The translations under genes were made by a program, and so were the position numbers. Positions 1 through 10,108 of a DNA stretch of 32,694 nucleotides are shown here, one piece after another. Positions within the stretch are counted from its first letter, which is position 1; each line of letters begins with the position of its first letter. Origin of the DNA: Nephromyces sp. MM_2019 (taxonomy: Eukaryota > Apicomplexa > Aconoidasida > Nephromycida); NCBI GenBank assembly GCA_015657535.1, contig JADHZB010000501.1, positions 1 through 32,694 on the forward strand, read 5' to 3'. Under the pieces are notes generated by a model that saw nothing but the letters and a program-made list of their open reading frames with translations, had not been told where the DNA came from and ran no database searches.

Positions 1-24
1 ATATATATATGTGTAAATCAATAC

Positions 25-1337
25 CTTAAGCAATTCATAGTAAGCTCAAATAAACGATTCATCAAGCCTATTCAAAAATATATTAAACAAATAATAGGTT
101 TATAAATAGAGTTACACACACATTTAAGTGAGTGTGTAAGCTTGAAGGGTGTAAAACAACGATGATTTTCATTTTAATTATATAATGTGTTTTTGTGTGT
201 GTAATTGTGTGTGCTTAAGGTATATGATTATATATTTTGTTTGGTGGTATTATATAATATATGCATACAAATGTATGTGTTAATAGATGTATATATAAGT
301 GTGTATGTGTGTGTGTATGGGGTCAAACAAGTTTCTTTTTGTGTTGTAAATATTTATTTCTGTGGATACGTATAAATTTTTAAATTTGAAACAAATGTGT
401 GTGTGCATAAATTGAAAATTTATTGGTTGGGTTATATATAAATATATGTGTGTATGTGTTTAAAAATTAAAATAATAAGGGTTATATATATATATAAATG
501 TTTGTGTGTAAATAATAAATCATTGATCTTACTTGAATTTGAAGACTCAATAGATGAAAATTCAAATGGGAGTAGAACGATGATAGAGAGCCAAATTAGA
601 CACACATATAATGAACTCCCTAAGTAATATAAATTACACACACACACACATGCATTAAATTAAGTATATAAAATATATATATATCTATATATATCCTCAC
701 ACATACACACACATACATTAAATTAAGTATATAAGATTTACATATATATACTCTAAAATACACACACACGTACATCAAATTAAGTAGATAAAAAGCATAT
801 ATAAAATATAACCTCACACACACATATATATAGTAAATAAGTAGATAAAAAGCATATATATATATACTCACACATATACACACACACACACACACATACA
901 GGTCTCCTGAATATCAATATCAACCAATATTTCAGCAAATTGAACAACATCTTCAAAAATGTGTACATCTTTGGGTAAAAAATTTATAATTTTTTTGTAA
1001 TTTCTGACTTTAATAATTAAATAAATTAATTTAAATAAAATGTGTAGGCGTATAAATTGAATTTCTGTTGGGCTTAATTTTTTTATTTCACCCTGTGAAA
1101 ATGTGTGTGTGTAGTTGACCATTATAGGGCTCTCAGATGAGAAAGAAGTAATTAATGTGATTGCCTCAATAAGATTTTCATTGGTGTGTGTGTGTGTAAA
1201 AAAGGTGTGTGTAGAAGGGGGATCCATGTGTGTACGTGTACCTACACACATATTAAGATATTAAGATGAATCATTCAATGTGTAACCTATATCATACTTA
1301 AGAACCTTGTGAAATTATTTAAAAATAGGTTGTTTAA

Positions 1338-1369
<32 letters not shown>

Positions 1370-2252
1370 AGAGGTTGTGTGGGTGTAGAGGGGTTTTTTA
1401 TATAGTGAGGGTGGTTGTGTGTGTATGGATATAGAAGGCTTAAATAAGTGTTAATGGTTGGTGTGTGTAGTGTAATCTTCAAAAATGGATAGAAAATATA
1501 AAACAGTGCAGTGTGTGAGTGTGTGTGTGGGTTGATAACAATGGGTTAGATGTAAATGTGTATCAAATAATATTTATATCATGCATTATTAAGTGTATAG
1601 ATATACCTCCTTGTGTGTAAGTATTATCATGTATGTTAGGATAGTTTGATTGCTCATTATTAGGTGATATAAGGTGAGTTGTATTCATTTCAATATGGTT
1701 ATCCATTTCATTGGTGTGTGTGTGAATTCTAATATCTTTTTGTTTATGAAGAATTAAACCATCACATGATGTGTGAGTGTCAGATACATCCAAAGGTGTG
1801 TGTGTATGTAAATTATTATTCACATCCTCAGATATGTGTGTGTGTAACGTATGATTTACATCCTCAGATGCTTGTGTAGGTATCGTACTATGAGCTACAT
1901 CCTCAGATGTGTGTGTGTGGTGATTTGTGGTATGTCTATCACCACCATTATGTGTGTAAATATCACTAGGAAGATCTGATGTGTGTGTAGAAAGTTTGTA
2001 TATAGATTTAGAGAATTGATTTATATGAGTTGATAAGGCCTGTGAAATGGGCTCAATAAGTTCATTTAGATGTGGATCTAATAGAGTAGGTTGTTCCAAA
2101 TATTTATCAAAAATATGTGAAAGTTTTTTTAATTCATACAAATTGTGTAGTGTGTAAGGATTGTGTGTATTAATTAAATTTGAGATGAGTGATAGGGCCT
2201 CATCTCTCTCTGAAAAGTGTGAAATTTCACACGTTACTTGTATATTTGACAT
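25..2252 (-). CDS. TBCD: Tubulin-folding cofactor D (TBCD), N-terminal part, runs off the left edge
   Basis: TBCD is a HEAT-repeat chaperone that takes beta-tubulin and assembles the alpha/beta heterodimer with cofactors C and E. Four exons are visible on the minus strand: 2252-1607, 1241-900, 619-533 and 67-25, all GT-AG with compatible phases (about 372 codons). Residues 47-66 (FDKYLEQPTLLDPHLNELIE) match the family signature DKYQEQPHLLDPHLE. Residues 278-298 (core FKLIYLIIKVRNYKK) match the next helix pair. The third exon gives W-x(7)-LIWLSIIVLLPFEF, matching the conserved WETRYMLLLWLS...LIPFDF. The fourth starts SLMNRLFE, matching SIMDRILQ. The start ATG fits the family N-terminus. Between the first two conserved blocks lie about 180 His/Thr-rich residues absent from other TBCDs I know. 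The 1607/1241 splice pair is the least certain: an acceptor at TTTTCACAG before GGTGAAATA is an alternative. The identity itself is secure. Confidence 0.88.
620..899 (-). other. TBCD intron rich in CA/TG and TA microsatellites
   Basis: This is the intron between the second and third visible TBCD exons. The donor, read on the minus strand, is GTATGTGTGTG directly after GAGACCT, and the acceptor is TATTACTTAG before GGAGTTC. Joining them restores the conserved Trp (T+GG). The intron contains several (CA)n runs and near-repeated segments resembling TTAAGTATATAAAA, so it looks like an internally duplicated simple-sequence intron. Confidence 0.8.
1336..1370. repeat. Compound (TA)n(TG)n microsatellite
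   Basis: An uninterrupted alternating purine-pyrimidine tract runs from TA repeats into TG repeats. It lies in the predicted TBCD intron 1242-1606. This is a direct sequence observation; such tracts are prone to length change and can adopt Z-DNA. Confidence 0.9.
1800..1925 (-). repeat. Coding minisatellite within TBCD (SEDV repeats)
   Basis: The plus strand shows three spaced copies of ACATCCTCAGAT followed by a TG run, starting near 1820, 1858 and 1897 (period about 38 bp). A fourth degenerate copy (ACATCCAAAGGTGTGTG) lies just to the left. On the coding strand they read as SEDV motifs at about residues 116, 129 and 141 and a weaker LDV at 154, each next to HTHT runs made by the CA repeat. 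The reading frame stays open across all copies, which suggests the repeat is translated. Confidence 0.7.
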
Positions 2253-2401
2253 CTCGTCTGGGTGTATAAACAGTAGGTTGATGTGTGTGTGTGTGATATG
2301 AGCGGATATGTGTGAGGTGTCTGGGTGTGTGTGAGGTGTGTGGGTATGTGTGTGAGCTGTAGAGGGGGGGTGTGAGGAATGTGTGAGATGTGTTAGGTGT
2401 A

Positions 2402-2496
2402 TGAGGTGTGTGTGAGGTGTGTGAGGTGTGTGTGAGGTGTGTGAGGTGTGTGTGAGGTGTGTGAGGTGTGTGTGAGGTGTGTGAGGTGTGTGAGGT
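2402..2496. repeat. 20-bp TG-rich minisatellite
   Basis: The unit GTGAGGTGTGTGTGAGGTGT repeats head to tail without change at 2421-2440, 2441-2460 and 2461-2480. A one-mismatch copy precedes it and partial copies follow. Similar but irregular TGTGAGG units extend left to about 2280. It lies 150-250 bp upstream of the TBCD start codon. There are no unique spacers between units, so it is not a CRISPR array. Confidence 0.93.
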
Positions 2497-4026
2497 GTTT
2501 GTGAGATGTGTATGTAAATTTTTTTTTATGCTTTATGTATTTACATATCATTAGTGTGTGTGCATACCTTATGTGTGTGCACAATTTAGGTGTATATTAT
2601 TATTTATGTGTGTATTATGTGTTGCCTTATGTATATGGGTGTCTTGGGTTTATTTGTGTGTTTAATGGCTCCGTAAAATGTCAGGGCATTTATGGAATTG
2701 GGAGATATATCTGATGAGATTTGATAGGCTTGAAGTTACTTGATTATATATATAGGGTTCGTAGTGTGTGTGTATATATTAATCATTAACTGTGTGGACT
2801 ATGTATGTGTGTGAAACTTCATACTTGTAGCTGTAGTGTGGGTTTACTGAAGTGTGTGTATAGGAAGATGTGGAAGGGGTGGCAAATTAGGAGATCTACA
2901 CTGACTATATGATTTGTTTGATTTTATATCGTGAATAGTTGTGCGTTGTAGATACATTTATAAATTTTTGTGTATGCAATAGATATATATATATATATAT
3001 AGATATATATGAATATGTTATGTGTTTACATAATTAAATATATGTATGTCTATGTTTATGTGTGTAACCCATGTAAATGTGTGCATGTGCGCGTGTGCTC
3101 AATATATATCTATATATATATATATTTATATGTCGTTATGTGTGTGTATCTTTGAGTTATTTGGTATGATTTCAGAGTGTTTATTACTTATAATTCTAAA
3201 CTGTTTATATAGTCTTGTAACTCGGCTCAAACTAATAAACTAATATGTATGTATAAAATTTTAGAAATAATATATATCTGTATATAATTAAATTTATATA
3301 TATACTATTGAAATTTACTCATTTTCATTGCAAAAAAAAACATTTAATTTAACTATGTGTGTAGCTCGTCTTATATATTTAACTTAATTAGATTTATTCC
3401 CAATTCGTAATATATGAGCATACGTGTGCATATTATGATTATAAATATATAAAATGAATAATTTTTATTTATTTTTTATTATATATTTAGAATCAATAAT
3501 CTTGTTTGTGTGAAACATTATAATGTTTGTACATACAAGTCATCAATTAAATGTAAATTTCTTAAAGTTCATTTGGTTTTTTTTGTATGTGTGCAAGCAC
3601 ATATATATAATTATAACATAAATAAGAGTTTATGTATCTATAAAAATCTCTTTAATTCAATCATATGTACAAATGATTCAATTTAGTTTGAGATGTATAT
3701 GACTTAGGAGAAAATAAAGTTCAAGTGATTTGTTCAATAAATATAAGTTATATGTACTTTTTTAAGTTTTTAAAGGCTTTGATAATTGTGAGTGTATGTG
3801 TGAGACTGAGTTATAATTTTGTTAATGTACATGATTATTAAGTAATCATACATACATTTATTGAACCTTCAATTACAATTTATATTAACACCTAAATTAG
3901 GCAATTGTACATGCTTAAATGTGTATAATTCAGCTAGTTAATATAGCTTATATTTATTTATATATCATGTATTGAATTTGTGAAGATTTTAAAATTGAAT
4001 GTAAATATATTTGTCGAGATATATAC

Positions 4027-4030
<4 letters not shown>

Positions 4031-4064
<34 letters not shown>
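4031..4064. repeat. (AT)n microsatellite followed by TG-rich tract
   Basis: A run of about 16 AT units in the ATAD3 upstream region is followed at 4068-4103 by TG/TTTG repeats. This is simple sequence with no coding potential. Confidence 0.9.
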
Positions 4065-4065
<1 letters not shown>

Positions 4066-4533
4066 GTGTAAGTGTGTTTGTGTGTTTGTGTGTGCGTGTG
4101 TATGCATGATACTAACGCAAATTTAATTGTTTAAAACATTGCATTTGTGTACCCTACCCTCTAGTTACATAATTTGAGCCAACACATTTTAGAGTGATTT
4201 TGCTAGTATATGTATTTTCACTAACAGTATATGTAGATGTTAACACTACACACTCACAAAAATCTATATTAACATATATACGTCAAACACATAAATATAA
4301 TGTACATATTCATATAAAGCATACTTACAACACATATCCACAATACATACATACATGTGTAATCATCACATATGAAATACCAACAAAAGCTTTACGTGAA
4401 ATCATTTACTGAATCTTCATATATTCGCTTCTTCTTTTACACGTTATCATTCAACTTTTTCTTTCCATCTTCTTCTACTAACCCTGTATTTCGAGTGTAA
4501 GTACACTCTACTTTCCCGCAAAAAATTACCAAC

Positions 4534-7500
4534 ATGTTTTTCCCCGATCGTTCGAACAACCCTCTCCTTGGGCTACCAACAACAACAACAGCAACTCAAA
4601 GCATTACACCTTCATCGAACAAGGGTGATGCGGATATCACTGGAAAATGTATGAATACTTGTGTTGAATCTATATTGTTGAAACCCCATACAATCAACCC
4701 AACCCACATATTTCACTCATTCAATACTCATCTCATACATTCCCCTTCACGCTCAATCGATATTATAGCCCTGTTAATGGCGACATTGACTGAATAGATA
4801 AGTTTTGAAATTTAGTATCTAGTGTTTACTTAGTGATAGGTTTCGGACACCACCTTGATCACTCGAGAAATTTATCAGATATCTTAACTATAAGCAACAT
4901 CACATTGTGAAACTTAGAGTTTATTCATACAAGCCATTTCGGTGTGTAGGTATTATTAACCACTCAGTATTTAGAAGAATTTTGTACGATTTCGCTAAGA
5001 TTAGATCTAATGAAGTAGAAATCTCGATAGAACTAGTGTAATACACCCATTAAGCATATAACTCAGACTAACACACTATACTTAAATGTCATTTGTATAC
5101 GAAAGATGATGTAACATCTATCAGAATCACCCACACACTTGTACACCACCACATCCTTACAACATATACATTGACTTACTTCAAATCCATACATACTTAT
5201 ACTACGAATCATTCACACACACATCCCCTTACGTGATATTTTGATGCTTTTCACAGTTGACCCTACGGCCCTCGAAAGAGGTGCTAAGGCACTGAAGGAA
5301 ATGGATAGCTCATCCAATGCAAGCAAAGCCTTCGAAGTTACAAAATTACAGGAGATTACAAAGCAAAAAGAAATCGAAAAAGAAATTGAACAGGTAATTG
5401 GATGAGGGATGGCATTGATAGAATCATTCAATTTCCACTGTAACTCACTTCTATATAGCTTATAATTTTGATTCCTAACTCTACTCATTATCTTCATTTT
5501 GATCTTACCTCAGATGGGTGTAGCAAAGGCTCAAGCTAACACAGAAAGAGCTCGTGTTGATAATGAGGAAAGAAGGAAAACTATAAATCACCAGCAGGAG
5601 CAAGAAAGAGTTACTGCTCAATATAAAGCCAAATTAGAGGGGTAATTCACCCTAATTAGCTATCTTAGCACACTTATATCCTTGAAATCCTTATTTTTTG
5701 TATAAATAATCATTAACATGATCTGATTGCCACACATTGACAATCATACTTATGGGCTAAATCCCCTTAATCCACATATTCTATCTTCTAAGAAATACTC
5801 ACAAAAATACTCTAATAAACTCTCAGGGAGGCTTATCAGAAAAAGTTACAAGATCAACAGAGACAAAACGAAGAGTGGCTCCGCCAACAACATCAGCAAT
5901 TCTTGAGGCAAGAAGAGGCACGAAAGAAAACAGGTTTGTAAATATATACATGATGAATAGAATATGACCCCTTACTAACTAATCCTTATACACATGCATT
6001 GATCCATACTCACTTATCATGCACACTGACACCTGATCACAAACTAGACTCACCTATACATTCTTCAAACACACCGATACCTACTTACGCACTACATTCA
6101 TTGACACCAACACATTCTGATACCCACTTTCACACCACACTCATTGTAACCAACACACACAAATACCAACACACTTGTCCCGTTTTCAAAACAATACAGA
6201 AGCGGAAATGTTAGAGATGCGAAGACAACAAATGAGGGAGGAAAAGGCTTTGGAAAAAGAGGCTATGCAAGCTCGAATTAAGGAAGAAACTAAAGGAAGA
6301 ATTCTCCAAGAACGTGAAAACATCGACATCCATCTTAGGTAAGATACTTAGCCTATTACTTATGTCTTGACACCTACACATTTACTAGTTCGATATACAT
6401 ATATATATATAATTTTTTGAATATATGATGGTTTCAATCATATATTATTGTACAATGAACTCTTTGTCTGATTTTTTGTTAGGTATATATTTAGGCTTAC
6501 ATGTGTGTTTATACATGTATATAAACAAGTATCTGAATTTATTATCTGAAATTTAATACCTTAATGTGTGTAGAACAATGAGAGCTCAATCGGCTGAAAA
6601 TAGAAAGACACGTTTAGACTCTATCAACTCAATTTTTAGTGGATTTGGTTCTGGTTTCTCATCCCTTGTTGAGGATCGTACACGACTTTTAACTTTGGTA
6701 GGTTGATGTGCAATCCATATAATGATATTTAAATCTATATACACAGATATTACCAATTGTGAATATCTAGATTTTGTAGACTATATAACCACCCCTACAA
6801 TACACATATATCCACCCCTATTATACACATTTATATTTTTATCATTACATACCTTAACAGGTAGGTGGTATAACGGCTATAGCTGGTGGTATATATGGTG
6901 CTCGTATGGGAACAGGAGTATTTGGCCGTTGGCTAGTAAGTCATCTTTACAATATGTACATACACTTTTCTATACGAATTTCTTTTTTATTATAATTTTT
7001 TGTTAATGTAATTGCTAAAATAAAATATTTATACATCTTCTAAATTTAGGAATCACGTATTGGTAAGCCACCTCTTATCCGTGAAACTTCTCGTTGGACC
7101 TTCCAAGTAATTTATAGTTATACATATATATATATATGTATATATATATTAATCGTATAAATAATTAGGCAAATTTTGATGAATAATCTATTGTTGGTAT
7201 TACTAATTACACATAAAATGACTAAGAAAATAAATTGAAAGTTTGTATACAATTGATGTTTACACTTACATATACACGTGTATTTATCCACTCAATACAA
7301 ATTATCTCTTTAGCTAGATGAAAATGCTCATTATATACATAAATAAAGAAACCATATTTCTTGGTAGAAGTTATATGTGTGTGTTTATATCCCCTCCATT
7401 TTTATTTATATTAGATCTTTACTACAAACTTTCCATAATCAATGATTCACCCAACTAATTGTGTCTTATAACTTAAAATAATTACATATATTTTGTCATT

Positions 7501-8680
7501 TTTAAAGCATTCTATTTTGGGCTTTGCTACATCCTTATTCAAGAGAAATAAGCAATTCAAATTCCAAGACAAGATTATTTTACCTGAAGAACTTGCACAC
7601 AGGTACGCACCATTGCATTAGCTATAAATTACAAATTCACACACACACATTTTCCAGCTAATTTTTTAGTATATATCCTATAGTATTACACCTGTGTACA
7701 TATACATCACATTTACGATAATTAAAGTTAAATTATAAATTTCTGAATAACTGTTTTATCTAACTAGATTGTCTTGGACCACCAACTCTTTGATAACAGC
7801 CAAAATGAATGGCACCCCATTTAGACATATGTGTTTACATGGCCCTCCAGGAACAGGAAAGACACTATTTGCAAGAACGTATGTTGTGTTTGTACATCTA
7901 TATAGTATAAGATTTCATTATCTACCCTCATTTAAAACCTCAAATGTTTGTCTATACACTCATTTTTCCACCTATACTGCTTCTATTTTTACCTTAATGG
8001 ACAGTAACATACCCTTTTACACACTCTTCTCTATCTATAGGTTGGCTAAAGAAAGTGGTATGGATTATGCAATTATGAGTGGTGGAGATGTAGGGCCACT
8101 TGGTAAGGACGGTGTCGCTGAAATCAATAAGGTATTTAAGTGGGCCAACAAATCAAGGAGAGGGCTCATCTTATTTATTGATGAGGCTGATTCATTCCTT
8201 AGGCAAGGTAGAGGTCAAATAAATGGGATGAGTGAGGACCTTAGAAACTCTTTATCAGCCTTCTTATATCACACAGGGACAGAAACAGATAAATTTTGTG
8301 CTGTATTAGCTACAAATGTTCGTGATGTATTTGACAAGGCTATATTAGATCGTATTGATGAACATTTTGTATTCCCTCTACCTAGTGAAATTGAAAGAGA
8401 GAAGATATTGAATTTATACATGACCAAATATATTTTTGATCCTGCTATCAATGATAAGAAATTTACTGTCGATTCTGAAATTGATGATGAATTCATAAAG
8501 AAAATGGCGAAAGAAACGAAGAATTTCTCGGGCCGTCAAATAGCCAAGCTATGTATAAGTATGCAAGCAGCAATGTATGGTTCTGGTACAGGTGTATTAA
8601 CAAAAGGTTTAGCTGAGATTGTTCTCAATTGGCAAATCTCCAACTTACATGGAGATGAGTCAGCAAACTCTATAGTTTGA
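4534..8680 (+). CDS. ATAD3: ATAD3 mitochondrial AAA+ ATPase
   Basis: ATAD3 is an inner-membrane AAA+ ATPase with roles in mitochondrial nucleoid organisation, cristae and sterol handling. Eleven exons join in phase: 4534-4648, 5257-5393, 5514-5641, 5827-5933, 6200-6338, 6574-6697, 6861-6935, 7050-7106, 7508-7602, 7768-7878 and 8041-8680, giving 575 aa, close to animal ATAD3 (about 590). The exon 1/2 join creates FDPTALERGAKAL, matching FDPTGLERAAKA. Residues 45-225 form a charged Gln/Glu/Lys/Arg coiled coil. Residues 251-275, encoded alone by exon 7, are the Gly-rich membrane segment (VGGITAIAGGIYGARMG). The family block RIGKPPLIRETSR follows. The AAA domain has Walker A GPPGTGKT (351-358), the signature SGMDYAIMSGGDVGPLG, Walker B LILFIDEAD (405-413), sensor ATN and DRIDE for the arginine finger. 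All key residues are intact. It is divergent from TBCD and convergent with the PDAP1-like gene. Confidence 0.96.
4649..5256 (+). other. ATAD3 intron 1 (608 bp)
   Basis: This is the longest intron of the gene. The donor is AAAT|GTATGA and the acceptor is TTTTCACAG|TTGACCC. The joined codon T+TT gives Phe at the start of the conserved FDPT block, which confirms both sites. The interior is AT-rich with CA-rich patches near 5130-5220, and I see no other gene in it. Confidence 0.88.
7107..7507 (+). other. ATAD3 intron 8 (401 bp)
   Basis: The donor is TTCCAA|GTAATT and the acceptor is TTTTTAAAG|CATTCT, an unusual AAG acceptor. It is AT-rich with a TA tract near 7121-7150 and nothing else recognisable. 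Confidence 0.8.
7879..8040 (+). other. ATAD3 intron 10, in-frame and stop-free
   Basis: This intron separates the exon carrying Walker A from the rest of the ATPase domain. It has a strong donor (AGAAC|GTATGT) and acceptor (CTATCTATAG|GTTGGC). Splicing restores FARTLAKESGMDYA exactly as in the family. It is 162 bp (54 codons) and contains no stop in the reading frame, so an unspliced transcript would stay open and insert 54 residues about five residues after Walker A. Confidence 0.9.
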
Positions 8681-10108
8681 GTTCATCCTCTTTGAATTTA
8701 TAACACCACCCTCAACAGTTTGGAGAACCCAAATTAGATTTATAGGTGTTTCTCACACCCATAAGAATCTGAGACATAACTAAAGTGCATTTATCAATTG
8801 GCTCACCCTACTTAAATACATTATTTATTCTAATTCGACTAATTCGTATATAAAATTTTAATTCTAGCTAGAACTATCAAGAAATTAATGTTTACACACT
8901 AGAGAATTATTTTCAACAAAATGATTTTATCATAACATATCACTTTGAAATGATTATCCTCCTTATTTACAGAATTACAAGGAACTTATTTTTCACTTTA
9001 GATGTTAATACCCTAACTTTTTCAATCTTAATTCATAACAACCCCCTCACTAACTATCTTATAAATTCAAATATGTTTTTGTTACAAATAAGTACAAACT
9101 AAAAAAATATTTTCAAATACTATTTCTTCCAACCATATTGATCTTAATATAAATCTTAAAAACAATTTACACAATTTTTAAAATGATTGAAATCTCTATA
9201 CTAGTCGAAAAACATATCCTTTAATTCTTACCCAGCTCATACACCCAGTTTTAAGTCTTACAAGTAAAATTTTAAAACTGAATTTTAACAAGTGAGATTT
9301 GAGAAGAAAAATTTCTCTTTTAAAACAATTACTTATCTTTAAAATCTTGACTAGGAAATCTATAAAGAGTAATTAGTCAATTATGTCCTAAACAAAGCGT
9401 TTTAATAATTTTATATCTGGTATGAAAACATATTTGTATAATTGGGTCAATCATAATATAATAACCAAATATATTAGAGCTAAAAAAAAAAAGTAATTTA
9501 GCTACTTTTTCATGTTTTCGCCTACCCATTAAAACATATATAAAATTTTCAAGAGTTTCTTTTAAGATGTACCAAACAAGATACTGAATTTTGATCTCCG
9601 TGGTTAAGTAATATATATCTAACTTTTATAAAAATCATTTGGTTGTGATATGAAATCTAAATACATCAGTTCTAATAAAATTTGCTTCGAATCAATCAAG
9701 TTGATTTATCATTTTTATTAATACCTAGCTGAAGCATGATGAAAATCATAATCAAATAGTCTCAAAAAATTATATTGGTTTAATTTTTGAATTTTGAAGA
9801 ATTTCATGAAGAATGATAACATATATGGGAATACCTAATAGTTTCATAAGTATAAGAAATTGAAGAAATTAGTTAAGAAAACTACCCAAAGGTATATGTA
9901 TTCACTAATAATTAACAATTATAAGATTTTAAGGTGTCTTATATCAGGTTTTAGGATTTATCTATAAAGTGTAAAAGGATTATCGAGCTTGAGTAGTTCT
10001 AGGGTTAGTATTGTTTTTAGGAAGTCTAATAATTGATAAAAAGCTAGATAAAAGGGATTTGAGAGGATTTTTGATAATACCTAAAGAAAAAAATGTATGT
10101 GGTTATTT
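8681..10108. other. Convergent spacer after ATAD3
   Basis: This is 1.4 kb of AT-rich sequence between the 3' ends of ATAD3 (plus) and the PDAP1-like gene (minus). I see no long open frame, RNA-gene signature or repeat array. It presumably holds both 3'-UTRs and polyadenylation signals, but none can be assigned with confidence in such AT-rich sequence. Confidence 0.6.

Larger units (their letters stand above)
2253..4533. other. Divergent intergenic region between TBCD and ATAD3
   Basis: No convincing gene is seen in this 2.3 kb. It holds the flanks of two divergently transcribed genes. The left half is dominated by TG-rich simple sequence on the plus strand, including the minisatellite near 2402-2496. 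The right half is AT-rich with TA tracts and then turns CA-rich from about 4230. A pyrimidine-rich stretch at 4427-4515 directly before the ATAD3 start looks like 5'-UTR or promoter sequence. Short open frames here are translations of repeats. Confidence 0.6.

Noticed and set aside
620..968. Cys/Val/Tyr-rich minus-strand frames
   Set aside because: They are translations of CA/TG and TA microsatellites inside a TBCD intron.
2280..2500. CRISPR-like array
   Set aside because: The repeats are contiguous with no unique spacers, and the genome is eukaryotic.
2393..2584. Minus-strand frame coding HTSHTPHT repeats
   Set aside because: It is a direct translation of the 20-bp minisatellite and flanking TG sequence, with no independent coding signal.
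2508..4412. Several short plus-strand open frames upstream of ATAD3
   Set aside because: Their composition is that of simple repeats, with no conserved motif and no coherent splicing.
5213..5497. Minus-strand open frame over ATAD3 exon 2
   Set aside because: Shadow of exon 2 and its flanking introns; the plus strand encodes the conserved FDPTALER block.
8269..8496. Minus-strand open frame within ATAD3 exon 11
   Set aside because: Antisense shadow of a strongly conserved ATPase exon.
7769..8680. Single 303-aa AAA protein with a TTG start
   Set aside because: It reads through intron 10 and starts mid-exon; the spliced ATAD3 model restores the family sequence on both sides.
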